From contig JADJWT010000001.1 in NCBI GenBank assembly GCA_016716225.1, positions 1,550,001-1,614,000 of the forward strand: a DNA stretch of 64,000 nt, written 5' to 3'. This stretch comes from Ignavibacteriota bacterium (lineage in GTDB: Bacteria; Bacteroidota; Ignavibacteria; Ignavibacteriales; Melioribacteraceae). Numbering within the stretch: the stretch's first letter is position 1; each line of letters starts with the position of its first letter. This document shows positions 46,674 through 55,397 of the stretch, piece after piece. The translations under genes were made by a program, and so were the position numbers. Below the pieces are notes generated by a model. That model ran no database searches, had not been told where the DNA came from, and worked only from the letters and a program-made list of their open reading frames with translations.

Positions 46674-47996
46674 ATGAGCGAAGTAAAAAATGAAGTAGAA
46701 TATATTCCTTATAAAGTAAAAGATATTTCTCTTGCAGAATGGGGAAGAAAAGAAATTAGATTAGCAGAAGCTGAAATGCCCGGCTTAATGACTTTGAGAG
46801 AAAGATATAAAAACTCAAAACCATTAAAAGGTGCAAGAATTGCCGGTTGTTTGCATATGACAATTCAAACCGCAGTATTAATTGAAACTCTTATTGAGCT
46901 TGGTGCAGATGTAACTTGGTCATCATGCAATATTTTTTCAACACAAGATCATGCCGCTGCTGCAATTGCTGCTGCCGGAATTCCGGTTTACGCTTGGAAA
47001 GGTATGAATGCCGAAGAATTTGATTGGTGTATTGAACAAACTTTATTTTTTGGTGAAGAAAGAAAACCATTAAATATGATTTTAGATGACGGCGGCGATT
47101 TAACAAATATGGTTTTAGATAAATTCCCGGAATTAGTAAATAGTGTTAAGGGAATTTCCGAAGAAACTACAACCGGTGTTCATAGGCTTTATGATAGAGT
47201 AGAAAATGGTACTTTACCAATTCCCGCAATAAATGTAAATGATTCGGTAACAAAATCTAAATTTGATAATAAATATGGATGTAGAGAATCCTTAGTTGAT
47301 GCTTTGCGAAGAGCAACTGATTTAATGATGGCTGGTAAAGTTGCTGTCGTAGCTGGTTACGGAGATGTTGGAAAAGGTTCGGCAGAATCTTTAAGAAATG
47401 CTGGAGTTCGAGTTATTGTTGCTGAAATTGATCCGATTTGCGCACTTCAAGCAGCAATGGAAGGATATGAAGTTAAGAAATTTTTAAAAGCTGTTCCAGA
47501 AGCAGATATTATTGTAACCGCAACCGGAAATAGAGATATAGTAAAAGCCGAAGCTTTTTCCTTAATGAAAGATAAATCTGTAGTTTGTAATATTGGACAT
47601 TTTGATAATGAAATTGATATGGCTTGGTTAAACAAAAATTATGGACATACAAAAGATACAGTAAAACCCCAAGTTGATATTTACAATTTAGATGGTAAAG
47701 AAATTATTATTCTTGCAGAAGGAAGACTCGTAAACTTAGGTTGCGCAACCGGTCATCCATCTTTTGTAATGAGCAATTCTTTTACAAATCAAACTTTAGC
47801 ACAAATAGAACTGTGGAATAATTCTGATAAATATGAAAACAAAGTTTATATGCTGCCAAAACATTTAGATGAAGAAGTAGCAAGACTTCATTTAGAAAAA
47901 GTTGGAGCTGAATTAGATACTTTAACAGAAGATCAAGCTAAATATATTGGAGTTACGGTTCAAGGTCCATTTAAACCAGATTATTATAGATATTAA
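46674..47996 (+). CDS. ahcY: Adenosylhomocysteinase
   Basis: It hydrolyses S-adenosylhomocysteine to adenosine and homocysteine, relieving product inhibition after methyl transfer. Visible motifs are GCLHMTIQTAVLIETL, SCNIFSTQDHAAAAIA, ETTTGVHRLY and the NAD-binding VVAGYGDVGKGSAESLR. Length 440 is the shorter bacterial type without the approximately 40-residue insertion. AAAGGTTAAAA precedes the ATG. It is cotranscribed with metK and followed by a terminator. Confidence 0.97.
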   Translation: MSEVKNEVEYIPYKVKDISLAEWGRKEIRLAEAEMPGLMTLRERYKNSKPLKGARIAGCLHMTIQTAVLIETLIELGADVTWSSCNIFSTQDHAAAAIAAAGIPVYAWKGMNAEEFDWCIEQTLFFGEERKPLNMILDDGGDLTNMVLDKFPELVNSVKGISEETTTGVHRLYDRVENGTLPIPAINVNDSVTKSKFDNKYGCRESLVDALRRATDLMMAGKVAVVAGYGDVGKGSAESLRNAGVRVIVAEIDPICALQAAMEGYEVKKFLKAVPEADIIVTATGNRDIVKAEAFSLMKDKSVVCNIGHFDNEIDMAWLNKNYGHTKDTVKPQVDIYNLDGKEIIILAEGRLVNLGCATGHPSFVMSNSFTNQTLAQIELWNNSDKYENKVYMLPKHLDEEVARLHLEKVGAELDTLTEDQAKYIGVTVQGPFKPDYYRY

Positions 47997-48010
47997 TATC
48001 CTAAATCAAA

Positions 48011-48043
48011 CATTCCATATTTCTAAAACATGGAATGATTTTT
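48011..48043 (+). terminator. Terminator of metK-ahcY
   Basis: CATTCCAT (48011-48018) pairs with ATGGAATG (48030-48037) across an 11-nt loop, followed by ATTTTT, 15 bases after the ahcY stop. Confidence 0.75.
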
Positions 48044-48161
48044 CAGCACTACAAATTTCTTCTCACTTTCTAAATTGATGTAGAACACAACAATCCAGAT
48101 TTTATCCACCTAATTAGTATCAAAAATAAACATTTTATATCCAATTTCGGGCGGGGGACTT

Positions 48162-48590
48162 GTGGAATCAAAAAATACTTCTTATTTCATATTATTCTTA
48201 ATTGTTGTTGCGGTATCATTCCTAGCCTTTGCAAGCTATGAAACTGGATACAAAAAATCTAAAAATAATTGGGGTTCGCTATTAATGACTATGAGAATGG
48301 ACAGCAATTTTGTTACAACCGGTTTATATGAAGAATTACCTGGAAACGTTAGAAAAACAGTTCAATTTTATATTGAAGATGCACCAACTGTTGTTAAAGA
48401 CGTTAAACTTTTTGCCGAAGTAAAATATATAACTGTTGGGAATGAAGTTATTAATGTTGAAAACGGAATGATTTGGAATATTTTAAAAAATAATAGAGTA
48501 TTTAAAAGAAAATTTGAAGATAAAAACGAAAATAATAAATCAAAATCAAACGATGAAAAAATTCCAAACTCTCAATTAGTATTAAAATAA
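48162..48590 (+). CDS. Single-pass membrane protein of unknown function
   Basis: The start is GTG with a strong GGCGGGGG stretch about 6-10 bases upstream (a TTG overlapping it is out of frame). One N-terminal helix (about residues 7-26, FILFLIVVAVSFLAFASYE) anchors a approximately 110-residue soluble part rich in charged residues and ending in a Lys/Asn/Ser tail. No family is recognised. It lies 24 bases before the STAS gene, so the two may be cotranscribed. Confidence 0.65.
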   Translation: MESKNTSYFILFLIVVAVSFLAFASYETGYKKSKNNWGSLLMTMRMDSNFVTTGLYEELPGNVRKTVQFYIEDAPTVVKDVKLFAEVKYITVGNEVINVENGMIWNILKNNRVFKRKFEDKNENNKSKSNDEKIPNSQLVLK

Positions 48591-48614
48591 ATATATCTTT
48601 AGGGGAAATTAACT

Positions 48615-49040
48615 ATGAACAATACAGTATTAAGTCAAATAAATAAAAATAATGTTATACTCGGTGCAGATTTTTTTACTTCACCGCAACGTAATTTATT
48701 TAAAAGTATTTATGATGTAAAAACTCAGAATGCAATAGTTTTAGTTAACTTAACAAGAGCAACGGTTAGTGAATCTAAAGACTTTGCCGAGTATGTTGAA
48801 AAAACAATTGATGAAGGTAAAACAAAAATTATTATAGATTTTGAAAATGTGTATTTCATGGATTCAATCTTTTTTGGAACATTAGTAAAATATCTTAAAA
48901 AAGTAAGCAGAATGAACGGTTATATAAAATTAATTGTTGATCACAAAAGCAAACCGGAATTATTATCTATATCCGTATTCGATGGAGTATTTGAAATTTA
49001 TCCAAATCTTTTTGAAGCTCTGAACGGTAAACTAAATTAA
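48615..49040 (+). CDS. STAS-domain protein (anti-anti-sigma type)
   Basis: The 141 residues form one STAS fold: AIVLVNLTRATVSESKDF, then KTKIIIDFENVYFMDSIFFG and TLVKYLKKVSRMNGYIKLIV. Ser in FMDSIFFG is the position phosphorylated in SpoIIAA-like anti-sigma antagonists. The domain is not fused to a transporter or sensor. GGGGAAATTAACT precedes the ATG. A second protein with the same INL.RAT..ES and DS pattern is encoded at 58887-59276. No kinase or phosphatase partner is adjacent. Confidence 0.85.
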   Translation: MNNTVLSQINKNNVILGADFFTSPQRNLFKSIYDVKTQNAIVLVNLTRATVSESKDFAEYVEKTIDEGKTKIIIDFENVYFMDSIFFGTLVKYLKKVSRMNGYIKLIVDHKSKPELLSISVFDGVFEIYPNLFEALNGKLN

Positions 49041-49052
49041 AGTCTCTTTTTC

Positions 49053-49114
49053 GGATCGGGCAAAGCCAAAATGCTCTCTCCTAAAGATCATTTTGTCCGA
49101 TCCTCGATTTTTTC
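49053..49114 (+). terminator. Terminator after the STAS gene
   Basis: GGATCGG (49053-49059) pairs with CCGATCC (49097-49103). An inner AAAATG/CATTTT pair extends the stem, and a T run (49108-49113) follows. This is the only notable element in the 189-base gap. Confidence 0.65.
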
Positions 49115-49229
49115 AATTCATTTCATTCCATCAAATCATTTGTTCTATTTTCTTTTTAATGATATATTGCACTTCAAATTCTTCAATTTTGTACTTTTGT
49201 AAACAAAATTTTAACTTTGGATAAAAGTT

Positions 49230-51341
49230 ATGTTAGAAAAAGAAATTCAAAATATTATTGAAATTAACTCCGGGAAGATTAAATATCTTGGTGAAAAATT
49301 TCCGTTGTTTGAACTTCAAAATGTAAAATTACATCCGGCAATAATTAAATATATTTTGAGTAGTGTTGATTTTCAATTCCAAATTGAAAAACAATTTATC
49401 CAAAAAAATTCCAAGTTTGATTACTCCGGCGAAAAAATTGAAAAACTTTTTAGTTTAATTTCTCGTGAGTTAAAAAAAGAAAAAGAATTTTCATTCATTT
49501 ACATAAATGAATTATTAAAAGAAGCAGTAAAGTTTAACGCAAATTTTTTAGCAAAACCAAATACAACATTATTAAATTTTATTTTTGATGATAAACGAGA
49601 AATTTCAACAACAGAAATAAATTCGAAATTAAAGTTTGCATATTATTATAAATACATTTCAAAACTTGTTCAGTCATTTTTAAGTAAAAAGAAAACACAA
49701 ACAATTAGCAGAAAAGAATTTGCATTTCTGTTAAATAAAATTGATCAAATCACAAAAAAGAATCATCTTCAAAATTTGATTAATACTGCATTGAATTCGA
49801 TGGTTAATTTTTTTGATCAAACAAATTTTCCGCAAAATGAATTTCCATTTGATGTAATACAAATGTTTTTTGAAGAAAAGGAATTGAGCAATTTTTCACA
49901 AAGATTAAATTTGCAATTTGAATATAACAAACCGCATAAACTGAATTTAAGCGATGTGCAAAAATTATTTATTTCTGATTTTGACGGAATCGAAATTACC
50001 GAAGAAAACAATTTAGAATTGATCGAAAATAATATCAATTTGGAAGAAAATAAAATTGCTGATATTGAGGAAATTAAAGAGGAAGTTTTAATTCCTTTAA
50101 ATGTTAATACGGAAATTATCGAAGAAAAAAATATAGATACAAATGAAAATAGGTTTTTTGGACTTGAAAATTCTGATGAGCAAAAAATTGAATTAATTAA
50201 AACAAATACTGAAAATAATTTATCACAAAAAACTGAAATTACAACTGAAGAAAATAGTGAAAATAAATTAAATGAAATTAGTTTCGCTTCTGAAAAAACA
50301 GAAATAGAAAATATTGAAATTGGAAAACCGGATTGTGAAAAAGATATATCAAAAAAAATTATTGAACAAAATCTTCCAGTAAATCTTGAATTGTCAAACG
50401 GTAAACCCGATATAAAAAAAATAGTTAGAAATTTAATTGATGTAAATTCAATATTTAATTCACTTCTTTCAAATCCTTTACCATTTGAAAAGGGGAATCA
50501 GTTTAAAGAAATAAATCTTTCTGAAATTGTAAATTCATCTTTATATCAATTTGATATTACAAACATTAGTGAGAATCTCCTTGTTGATGTTCCGACGGAT
50601 GAACAATATTTGGGAATTGTAGAAGATAAATCAAACTATGATTTTGTAGATTCAAATGAACAAATTGAATCAATAATTCTTGGTTCAGAAATTCCAATTG
50701 AAGAAGAAAAAATAATTTCGGAAAGTAAATTAACAGAAGTTGAAAGTAGAATTTTAGAACAAAATGAAGAAATTGATTTCAACTCTAAAATTGATGAAAT
50801 AATTAAAAATGAAAATTTTGAAAATGAATTTTTGCAAAATAATTTGCACACAAATATTGATGATTTAGATAATGATGAAATTCAAGATATGGATAATTTA
50901 ATTGATGATGAAAAATTAAAACTAAATGATGACGATGAAGTGACCGAAGTTTTTACCGATCTAACATATTTAGAAAAAGATGAAGTTGAAGAAAAAAATG
51001 TAAATGAAAAAATTGAAAATGTAATTCAAAACCAAATAGAAAATTTATCACAAGATTTCCAAGAAAATTTTACTGATTCTCAAACCGGCGTTAAAGTTAT
51101 TTTCTCATCTTTTCAAGAACTTGTATCAACAAAGGAAATGACCAATATTATCGGAACTATGTTCGATTATGATATGGAAGATTATTATGGAATTGTTAGA
51201 AAAATTTCAAACGCATTTGATGAAAGAGAAGCGCTTGAAATTACTAATAATTATTGCAGAAATAATCATATTGATTTAATGCATGATGATGTTATAGAAT
51301 TTAAAACTTATATTACCGACTATTTTACTCAATCCCAATAA
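49230..51341 (+). CDS. Large acidic protein of unknown function upstream of obgE
   Basis: This 703-residue protein has three zones. Residues 1-235 are a helix-rich, Lys/Phe-rich globular region (SGKIKYLGEKFPLFELQN, VKLHPAIIKYILSSVDFQF). Residues 240-625 are a very acidic, Asn/Glu/Ile-rich low-complexity segment, probably disordered. Residues about 630-703 form a compact tail (VIFSSFQELVSTKEMTNIIG, MFDYDMEDYYGIVRKISNAF, YCRNNHIDLMHDDVIEF) that looks conserved and structured. No signal, membrane helix or catalytic motif is seen. The layout, two folded ends joined by an acidic tether, suggests a scaffold. It stops 3 bases before obgE, so it is probably cotranscribed with it. Confidence 0.75.
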   Translation: MLEKEIQNIIEINSGKIKYLGEKFPLFELQNVKLHPAIIKYILSSVDFQFQIEKQFIQKNSKFDYSGEKIEKLFSLISRELKKEKEFSFIYINELLKEAVKFNANFLAKPNTTLLNFIFDDKREISTTEINSKLKFAYYYKYISKLVQSFLSKKKTQTISRKEFAFLLNKIDQITKKNHLQNLINTALNSMVNFFDQTNFPQNEFPFDVIQMFFEEKELSNFSQRLNLQFEYNKPHKLNLSDVQKLFISDFDGIEITEENNLELIENNINLEENKIADIEEIKEEVLIPLNVNTEIIEEKNIDTNENRFFGLENSDEQKIELIKTNTENNLSQKTEITTEENSENKLNEISFASEKTEIENIEIGKPDCEKDISKKIIEQNLPVNLELSNGKPDIKKIVRNLIDVNSIFNSLLSNPLPFEKGNQFKEINLSEIVNSSLYQFDITNISENLLVDVPTDEQYLGIVEDKSNYDFVDSNEQIESIILGSEIPIEEEKIISESKLTEVESRILEQNEEIDFNSKIDEIIKNENFENEFLQNNLHTNIDDLDNDEIQDMDNLIDDEKLKLNDDDEVTEVFTDLTYLEKDEVEEKNVNEKIENVIQNQIENLSQDFQENFTDSQTGVKVIFSSFQELVSTKEMTNIIGTMFDYDMEDYYGIVRKISNAFDEREALEITNNYCRNNHIDLMHDDVIEFKTYITDYFTQSQ

Positions 51342-51344
51342 ATC

Positions 51345-52331
51345 ATGTTTATAGATTACGCAGAAATATTTGTAAAAGCCGGAAACGGTGGAAATGGTTC
51401 CGTGTCTTTCCGAAGGGAAAAATACGTTCCCAAAGGCGGACCATCCGGCGGAAATGGCGGAAAAGGCGGAGATGTTATTATCAAAGTTGATACAAATCTT
51501 CATACCTTGTTAGATTTTAAATATCAAAGAAAATATTTAGCTGAAAATGGAAATAACGGTGAAAAATCTTTAAAGGATGGAAAAGGCGGTTCCGATTTAA
51601 TAATAAAAGTACCAAAAGGAACTTTAATTATTGATAAAAATGAAGAAAAAATTCTAGCTGATTTAAATGAAGATAATTCTGAAATAGTAATTGCTAAAGG
51701 CGGAAGAGGCGGAAAAGGAAATAGTAATTTTGCAACTTCAACAAATCAAGCTCCGCGTTTTGCGGAAAGCGGAAAACCCGGCAGTGAATTAAATATTGCT
51801 CTCGAATTAAAATTAGTTGCGGATATTGGTTTGGTAGGATTTCCTAATGCGGGAAAATCTACATTAATTTCAACAATTTCTGCCGCAAGACCCAAAATTG
51901 CGGATTATCCATTTACAACATTAAAACCAAATTTGGGAATAGTTCAGTACAAAGATTTTCAAAGTTTTACCGTGGCAGATATTCCGGGAATTATTGAAGG
52001 CGCACATTTAGGAAAAGGATTAGGACATGAATTTCTAAAGCATATTGAACGAACTGAAATTTTATTAATTCTTATCGATTCAACTTCAGAAAATATTTCC
52101 AAAGATTATAAAATTTTATTAAACGAATTAAACAAATACAGCAAAATATTATTCGGGAAAAAGAAAATTATCGGCATTTCTAAAATTGATTTAATTGAAC
52201 CGAAAATATTAGAAAAATTAAAAAAGAAATTACAGAAAACATTTTCAGAAGAAATAATATTTTTTTCATCAGCCTCAAAAATTAATATTTCTGAATTGAT
52301 TGACAGATTATGGGCAAATTTAAACCCTTAA
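51345..52331 (+). CDS. obgE: GTPase ObgE/CgtA
   Basis: This essential ribosome-associated GTPase acts in 50S assembly. The glycine-rich Obg fold occupies residues 1-158 (KAGNGGNGSVSFRREKYVPK, GGPSGGNGGKGGDV). The G domain shows G1 GFPNAGKS (165-172), DIPGIIEGAHLGKGLG (G3/switch II) and a G4-type SKID. Length 328 lacks the optional C-terminal OCT domain. It starts 3 bases after the acidic-protein stop, without a separate ribosome site, and its 3' end overlaps the permease gene by 22 bases. Confidence 0.96.
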   Translation: MFIDYAEIFVKAGNGGNGSVSFRREKYVPKGGPSGGNGGKGGDVIIKVDTNLHTLLDFKYQRKYLAENGNNGEKSLKDGKGGSDLIIKVPKGTLIIDKNEEKILADLNEDNSEIVIAKGGRGGKGNSNFATSTNQAPRFAESGKPGSELNIALELKLVADIGLVGFPNAGKSTLISTISAARPKIADYPFTTLKPNLGIVQYKDFQSFTVADIPGIIEGAHLGKGLGHEFLKHIERTEILLILIDSTSENISKDYKILLNELNKYSKILFGKKKIIGISKIDLIEPKILEKLKKKLQKTFSEEIIFFSSASKINISELIDRLWANLNP

Positions 52332-53317
52332 ATAAATTTTCATTAATTCTTAATCTATCCCTTTTTGCATTTCTCACCATTTTAATTGGAATTATAAGTT
52401 TAACAATCGGGACTGTAGAAATTTCATTTTGGGAAACAATTAATACGCTTTTGGGAAATTCAGCACATGAAAAATTTAATCAGATAATTTTTCAAATCAG
52501 ATTGCCAAGAATTTTATTTGCAATTTTGGTTGGGGGTGGTTTATCAATTACCGGAACAGTTTTTCAAGCGATTTTGATGAATCCTTTGGCCGAACCATAC
52601 ATTTTAGGAATTTCTAGCGGTGGAACATTTGGTGCAATTTTAGCAATTCTAATTGGTTTAACGTTTCTCGGAACTCAAATATTTGCTTTTCTAGGTGCGT
52701 TAACTGTTATGTTTTTGGTTTTTTTTCTGGGGAAAAGATTTGGTGAAATTAATGGAAATATTCTTCTTTTATCCGGCGTAATGATTGGTGCATTCTTTTC
52801 TGCGGCAATTTTACTTTTGGTAATATTTTTAGATAGTTCTTTAAGAACAGCCGTTTTTTGGATGATTGGAAGTTTATCATTTGCAAATTCAGAAAATTTA
52901 ATTTTTGTTGCAATAATCGTATTAATAATTTCAGTTTTTCTTTCAATAAATTCAAATAAATACAATATTCTTGCTTTGGGTGATGAAAGCGCAAAAAGTT
53001 TGGGAATAAATTCGAGTAGAGAAAAAAAAATAGCATATTTTGCTTCAAGTATTTTAATCGGAATTGTAGTTTCTGTAAGCGGAATAATTGGATTTGTTGG
53101 ATTAACCATTCCTCATTTATGCAGATTAATTTGGGGAAATGATAACAGAAAAATTGTTCCAATTTCTTTTTTTGTTGGGGCAATATATTTAACAATTGCA
53201 GATACAATAGCAAGAATTGCAGTTTCTCCGGCAGAATTACCGGTTGGATCTGTTACAGCAATTATTGGTGCTCCGATTTTTATATTTTTACTTAGAAGAA
53301 CAACACGTATTTTATAG
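52310..53317 (+). CDS. FecCD/BtuC-family ABC transporter permease
   Basis: This is the membrane subunit for import of vitamin B12, haem or ferric siderophores. About nine to ten helices are visible. Family motifs are IRLPRILFAILVGGGLSITG, QAILMNPLAEPYILGISSGG and LGINSSREK, and GFVGLTIPHLCRLIWG ahead of the final helices. Length 335 matches BtuC/FecD. Unusually, no ATPase or binding-protein gene is adjacent: it overlaps obgE upstream and a tRNA lies downstream. Partner subunits must be elsewhere. B12 is a reasonable guess given the BtuB-like receptor and mutase, but it is not established. Confidence 0.88.
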   Translation: MGKFKPLNKFSLILNLSLFAFLTILIGIISLTIGTVEISFWETINTLLGNSAHEKFNQIIFQIRLPRILFAILVGGGLSITGTVFQAILMNPLAEPYILGISSGGTFGAILAILIGLTFLGTQIFAFLGALTVMFLVFFLGKRFGEINGNILLLSGVMIGAFFSAAILLLVIFLDSSLRTAVFWMIGSLSFANSENLIFVAIIVLIISVFLSINSNKYNILALGDESAKSLGINSSREKKIAYFASSILIGIVVSVSGIIGFVGLTIPHLCRLIWGNDNRKIVPISFFVGAIYLTIADTIARIAVSPAELPVGSVTAIIGAPIFIFLLRRTTRIL

Positions 53318-53327
53318 ATCAACTTAC

Positions 53328-53356
53328 TTGAAAATAGAAGTTAAATTCCATATTTT
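53328..53356 (+). promoter_or_regulatory. Sigma-70-like promoter of the CAU tRNA
   Basis: TTGAAA (53328-53333), a 17-base spacer and TATTTT (53351-53356) lie 23 bases before the tRNA. The -10 and spacing are identical to the tRNA-Asn promoter at 17704. Confidence 0.55.
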
Positions 53357-53379
53357 TAACGTTCTGTAAAAAACAAAGT

Positions 53380-53453
53380 GGCGAGGTAGCTCAGTAGGTT
53401 AGAGCAGTGGAATCATAATCCACGTGTCGGGGGTTCGAATCCCTCCCTCGCTA
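53380..53453 (+). tRNA. tRNA with CAT anticodon (tRNA-Met, elongator type)
   Basis: The acceptor is GGCGAGG/CCTCGCT (one G-T pair at position 1). The D-arm is GCTC/GAGC and the anticodon stem GTGGA/TCCAC has loop ATCATAA with anticodon CAT at 53414-53416. The T-arm is GGGGG TTCGAAT CCCTC. It lacks the three G-C pairs of initiator tRNA in the anticodon stem, so elongator Met is favoured; a lysidine-modified tRNA-Ile2 cannot be excluded. CCA is not encoded. secG follows 19 bases later. Confidence 0.92.
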
Positions 53454-53472
53454 CAAATAAATTGAGGAAAAT

Positions 53473-53835
53473 ATGTATACGTTATTAATTACTATTTCAA
53501 TTATTATTTCTGTTTTATTGGTTATTGTAGTTCTTTTACAAGCCAGCAAAGGTGATGGATTATCCGGAACAATTGGTGGAGCTGCCGGCGGATTTGGAAC
53601 CGTTTTTGGTGCAAGAAGAACAGCAGATTTTTTAAGCAAAGCTACATGGTGGTTAGGCGGATCATTATTGGTTTTAGCTGTTGTTATAAATTTATTTTTC
53701 TTACCAGGTCAATCAACTTCCAGCGAAAGAGAAAGTATAATTCAAAGTTCTGGTGCAAGAAATGTTCCTTCAACAACTACATTACCACCGGCAAATACAA
53801 ATAATCAAAATTCAGAATCTAAACCGGCAAATTAA
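53473..53835 (+). CDS. secG: SecG subunit of the protein translocase
   Basis: It is an accessory inner-membrane subunit of SecYEG. Two transmembrane helices (about 3-22 and 56-76) flank a loop with the family signature SKGDGLSGTIGG and FGARRTADFLSKAT. A Ser/Asn/Pro-rich tail (about 80-120) extends it to 120 residues. TTGAGGAAAAT precedes the ATG. The gene is directly downstream of the CAU tRNA and may share its transcript. Confidence 0.94.
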   Translation: MYTLLITISIIISVLLVIVVLLQASKGDGLSGTIGGAAGGFGTVFGARRTADFLSKATWWLGGSLLVLAVVINLFFLPGQSTSSERESIIQSSGARNVPSTTTLPPANTNNQNSESKPAN

Positions 53836-53843
53836 ATTTTAAT

Positions 53844-53870
53844 AAAAGGGGAAATTTATTTTCCTCTTTT
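53844..53870. terminator. Bidirectional terminator between secG and dacB
   Basis: AAAAGGGGAAA pairs with TTTCCTCTTTT (one G-T pair) across a 5-nt loop, followed by A/T-rich sequence on both sides. Confidence 0.7.
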
Positions 53871-55269
53871 ATTTTGATAATTCCATCAAAATTTTATCTT
53901 CAATATCTTTGTAATAGTAAGAACTTTTCGTTTTGTATTCCATAATTATACTAACAATATAATCAGTATTATCTGAATTTTTAAGATAACCGGAAAGTGC
54001 AGTTACACCATTTAAAGTTCCGGTTTTTCCTCTAAAATTATCTTTCAAAAATTTAAAATTACTTCTATCTCTTAAAGTTCCGTCAATTCCGTAAATTGCC
54101 AAAGAATTGTAAAAATCATTAAAGTAAATTTTGTCTTTATAAATTTTGTATAATAATCGTGATATTGATCCCGTTGTAATTGTGTTAAATCGTGAAATTC
54201 CGGAACCATCAACAACTGCAGTTTGATCATCAATAACATTATCTTCTTCAAATGTTGTAAGGATTGCTTGGGTAGCGTAAAATGAATTTCCTTCTTCTCC
54301 ACTAAAAAATGCTCCAACGGATTTAAATAAACATTCTGCCAAATAATTATTGCTGTTTTTATTTATGAGAGAAATAAGTTTGTTAATGTGTAATTCTTTG
54401 GATGTAATTTCCGTAAGGTTATTTGGAGATTTTCCGAATGTACTTTTGCCCAAAATCTTTATTCCATTTTTAAACAATTTTTCTCTTAGTAAAAGTGAAA
54501 TAAATAATGGCGGATTATCAACATTTACAACATAACTGCTTTGAGTGGATTTTTTTCTTAATCCACCGGAAATTTTTAAACTAATTTTTTCATTTCCGCA
54601 TATTAAATTAAATGACGGTTGAGATCTTAATTTTGTTACTTTTGCGAACATTTCAACATCAATAAACGGTGCATCCGGAGAAATAGAATATTTTAATTTA
54701 GTACCAATTTTACCTTTTGATGATAAAGTTACAACAATTTGATTTCGATTTAACACAAGCGCAGAAATTGGCGGAAGTTTTACATTTGCATGTTCATCAA
54801 CAATCCATTCGTCTCTCATATATAAATTATCAAAATAAGTATCATCTGCAATTATATTTCCGGTAATTTCAGAAATTCCAATTTCTTTCAAATTCAGAAT
54901 TAAAGAATCAAGATCATTTTCCGTAAAAGTAGAATTTCCATAACCTTTTATATACAAATTTCCATTTATTATTGAATCTGTAAAATCGGAATCTTCAGAA
55001 AGAAGTTGAGTTTCAAATAAATGTTGATTTCCCATTAAATAAAGAGCACCGGCAGTTGTAAATAATTTTGTGTTTGATGCGGGAATCAAAGGAACTGAGT
55101 TGTTTTTCTCAAAAAATAGTTTGCCGGTATTTGCATTAATTATACTTACTGCAATTTTTGTTGATGATGGAATTGCGGAAATAATTTGCTGAATTTTTTT
55201 AATTGATTGCGCACTTAATGATAAATTAAAAATTATTAGAAAGTGAAAGTAAAAAAAAAGTTTTTTCAT
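53869..55269 (-). CDS. dacB: D-alanyl-D-alanine carboxypeptidase/endopeptidase, PBP4 (S13) family
   Basis: This periplasmic low-molecular-weight penicillin-binding protein trims or cleaves peptidoglycan cross-links. The second in-frame ATG is used because it gives a clean signal peptide, MKKLFFYFHFLIIFNLSLSA. The active-site motifs are PASNTKL with nucleophile Ser65 and Lys68, VDGSGISRFN as the second motif, and RGKTGTL (KTG). A large insert between the first two motifs is characteristic of S13 enzymes. Length 466 is typical. Confidence 0.93.
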   Translation of the reverse strand: MKKLFFYFHFLIIFNLSLSAQSIKKIQQIISAIPSSTKIAVSIINANTGKLFFEKNNSVPLIPASNTKLFTTAGALYLMGNQHLFETQLLSEDSDFTDSIINGNLYIKGYGNSTFTENDLDSLILNLKEIGISEITGNIIADDTYFDNLYMRDEWIVDEHANVKLPPISALVLNRNQIVVTLSSKGKIGTKLKYSISPDAPFIDVEMFAKVTKLRSQPSFNLICGNEKISLKISGGLRKKSTQSSYVVNVDNPPLFISLLLREKLFKNGIKILGKSTFGKSPNNLTEITSKELHINKLISLINKNSNNYLAECLFKSVGAFFSGEEGNSFYATQAILTTFEEDNVIDDQTAVVDGSGISRFNTITTGSISRLLYKIYKDKIYFNDFYNSLAIYGIDGTLRDRSNFKFLKDNFRGKTGTLNGVTALSGYLKNSDNTDYIVSIIMEYKTKSSYYYKDIEDKILMELSK

Positions 55270-55397
55270 GATTCTTAAAATTGTGTTCGGAAAATTAGTA
55301 AAATTCATAAAGAATATTTCGATTTAACATAATTTTTGCTATAAAGTTCATTAATTTGAATATATATTTAATTTTCTTTATCAACTATGGAAATAAA

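Noticed and set aside
52675..53213. Two long overlapping minus-strand frames inside the permease gene
   Set aside because: The plus-strand permease has clear family motifs over the same bases; the others are shadows.
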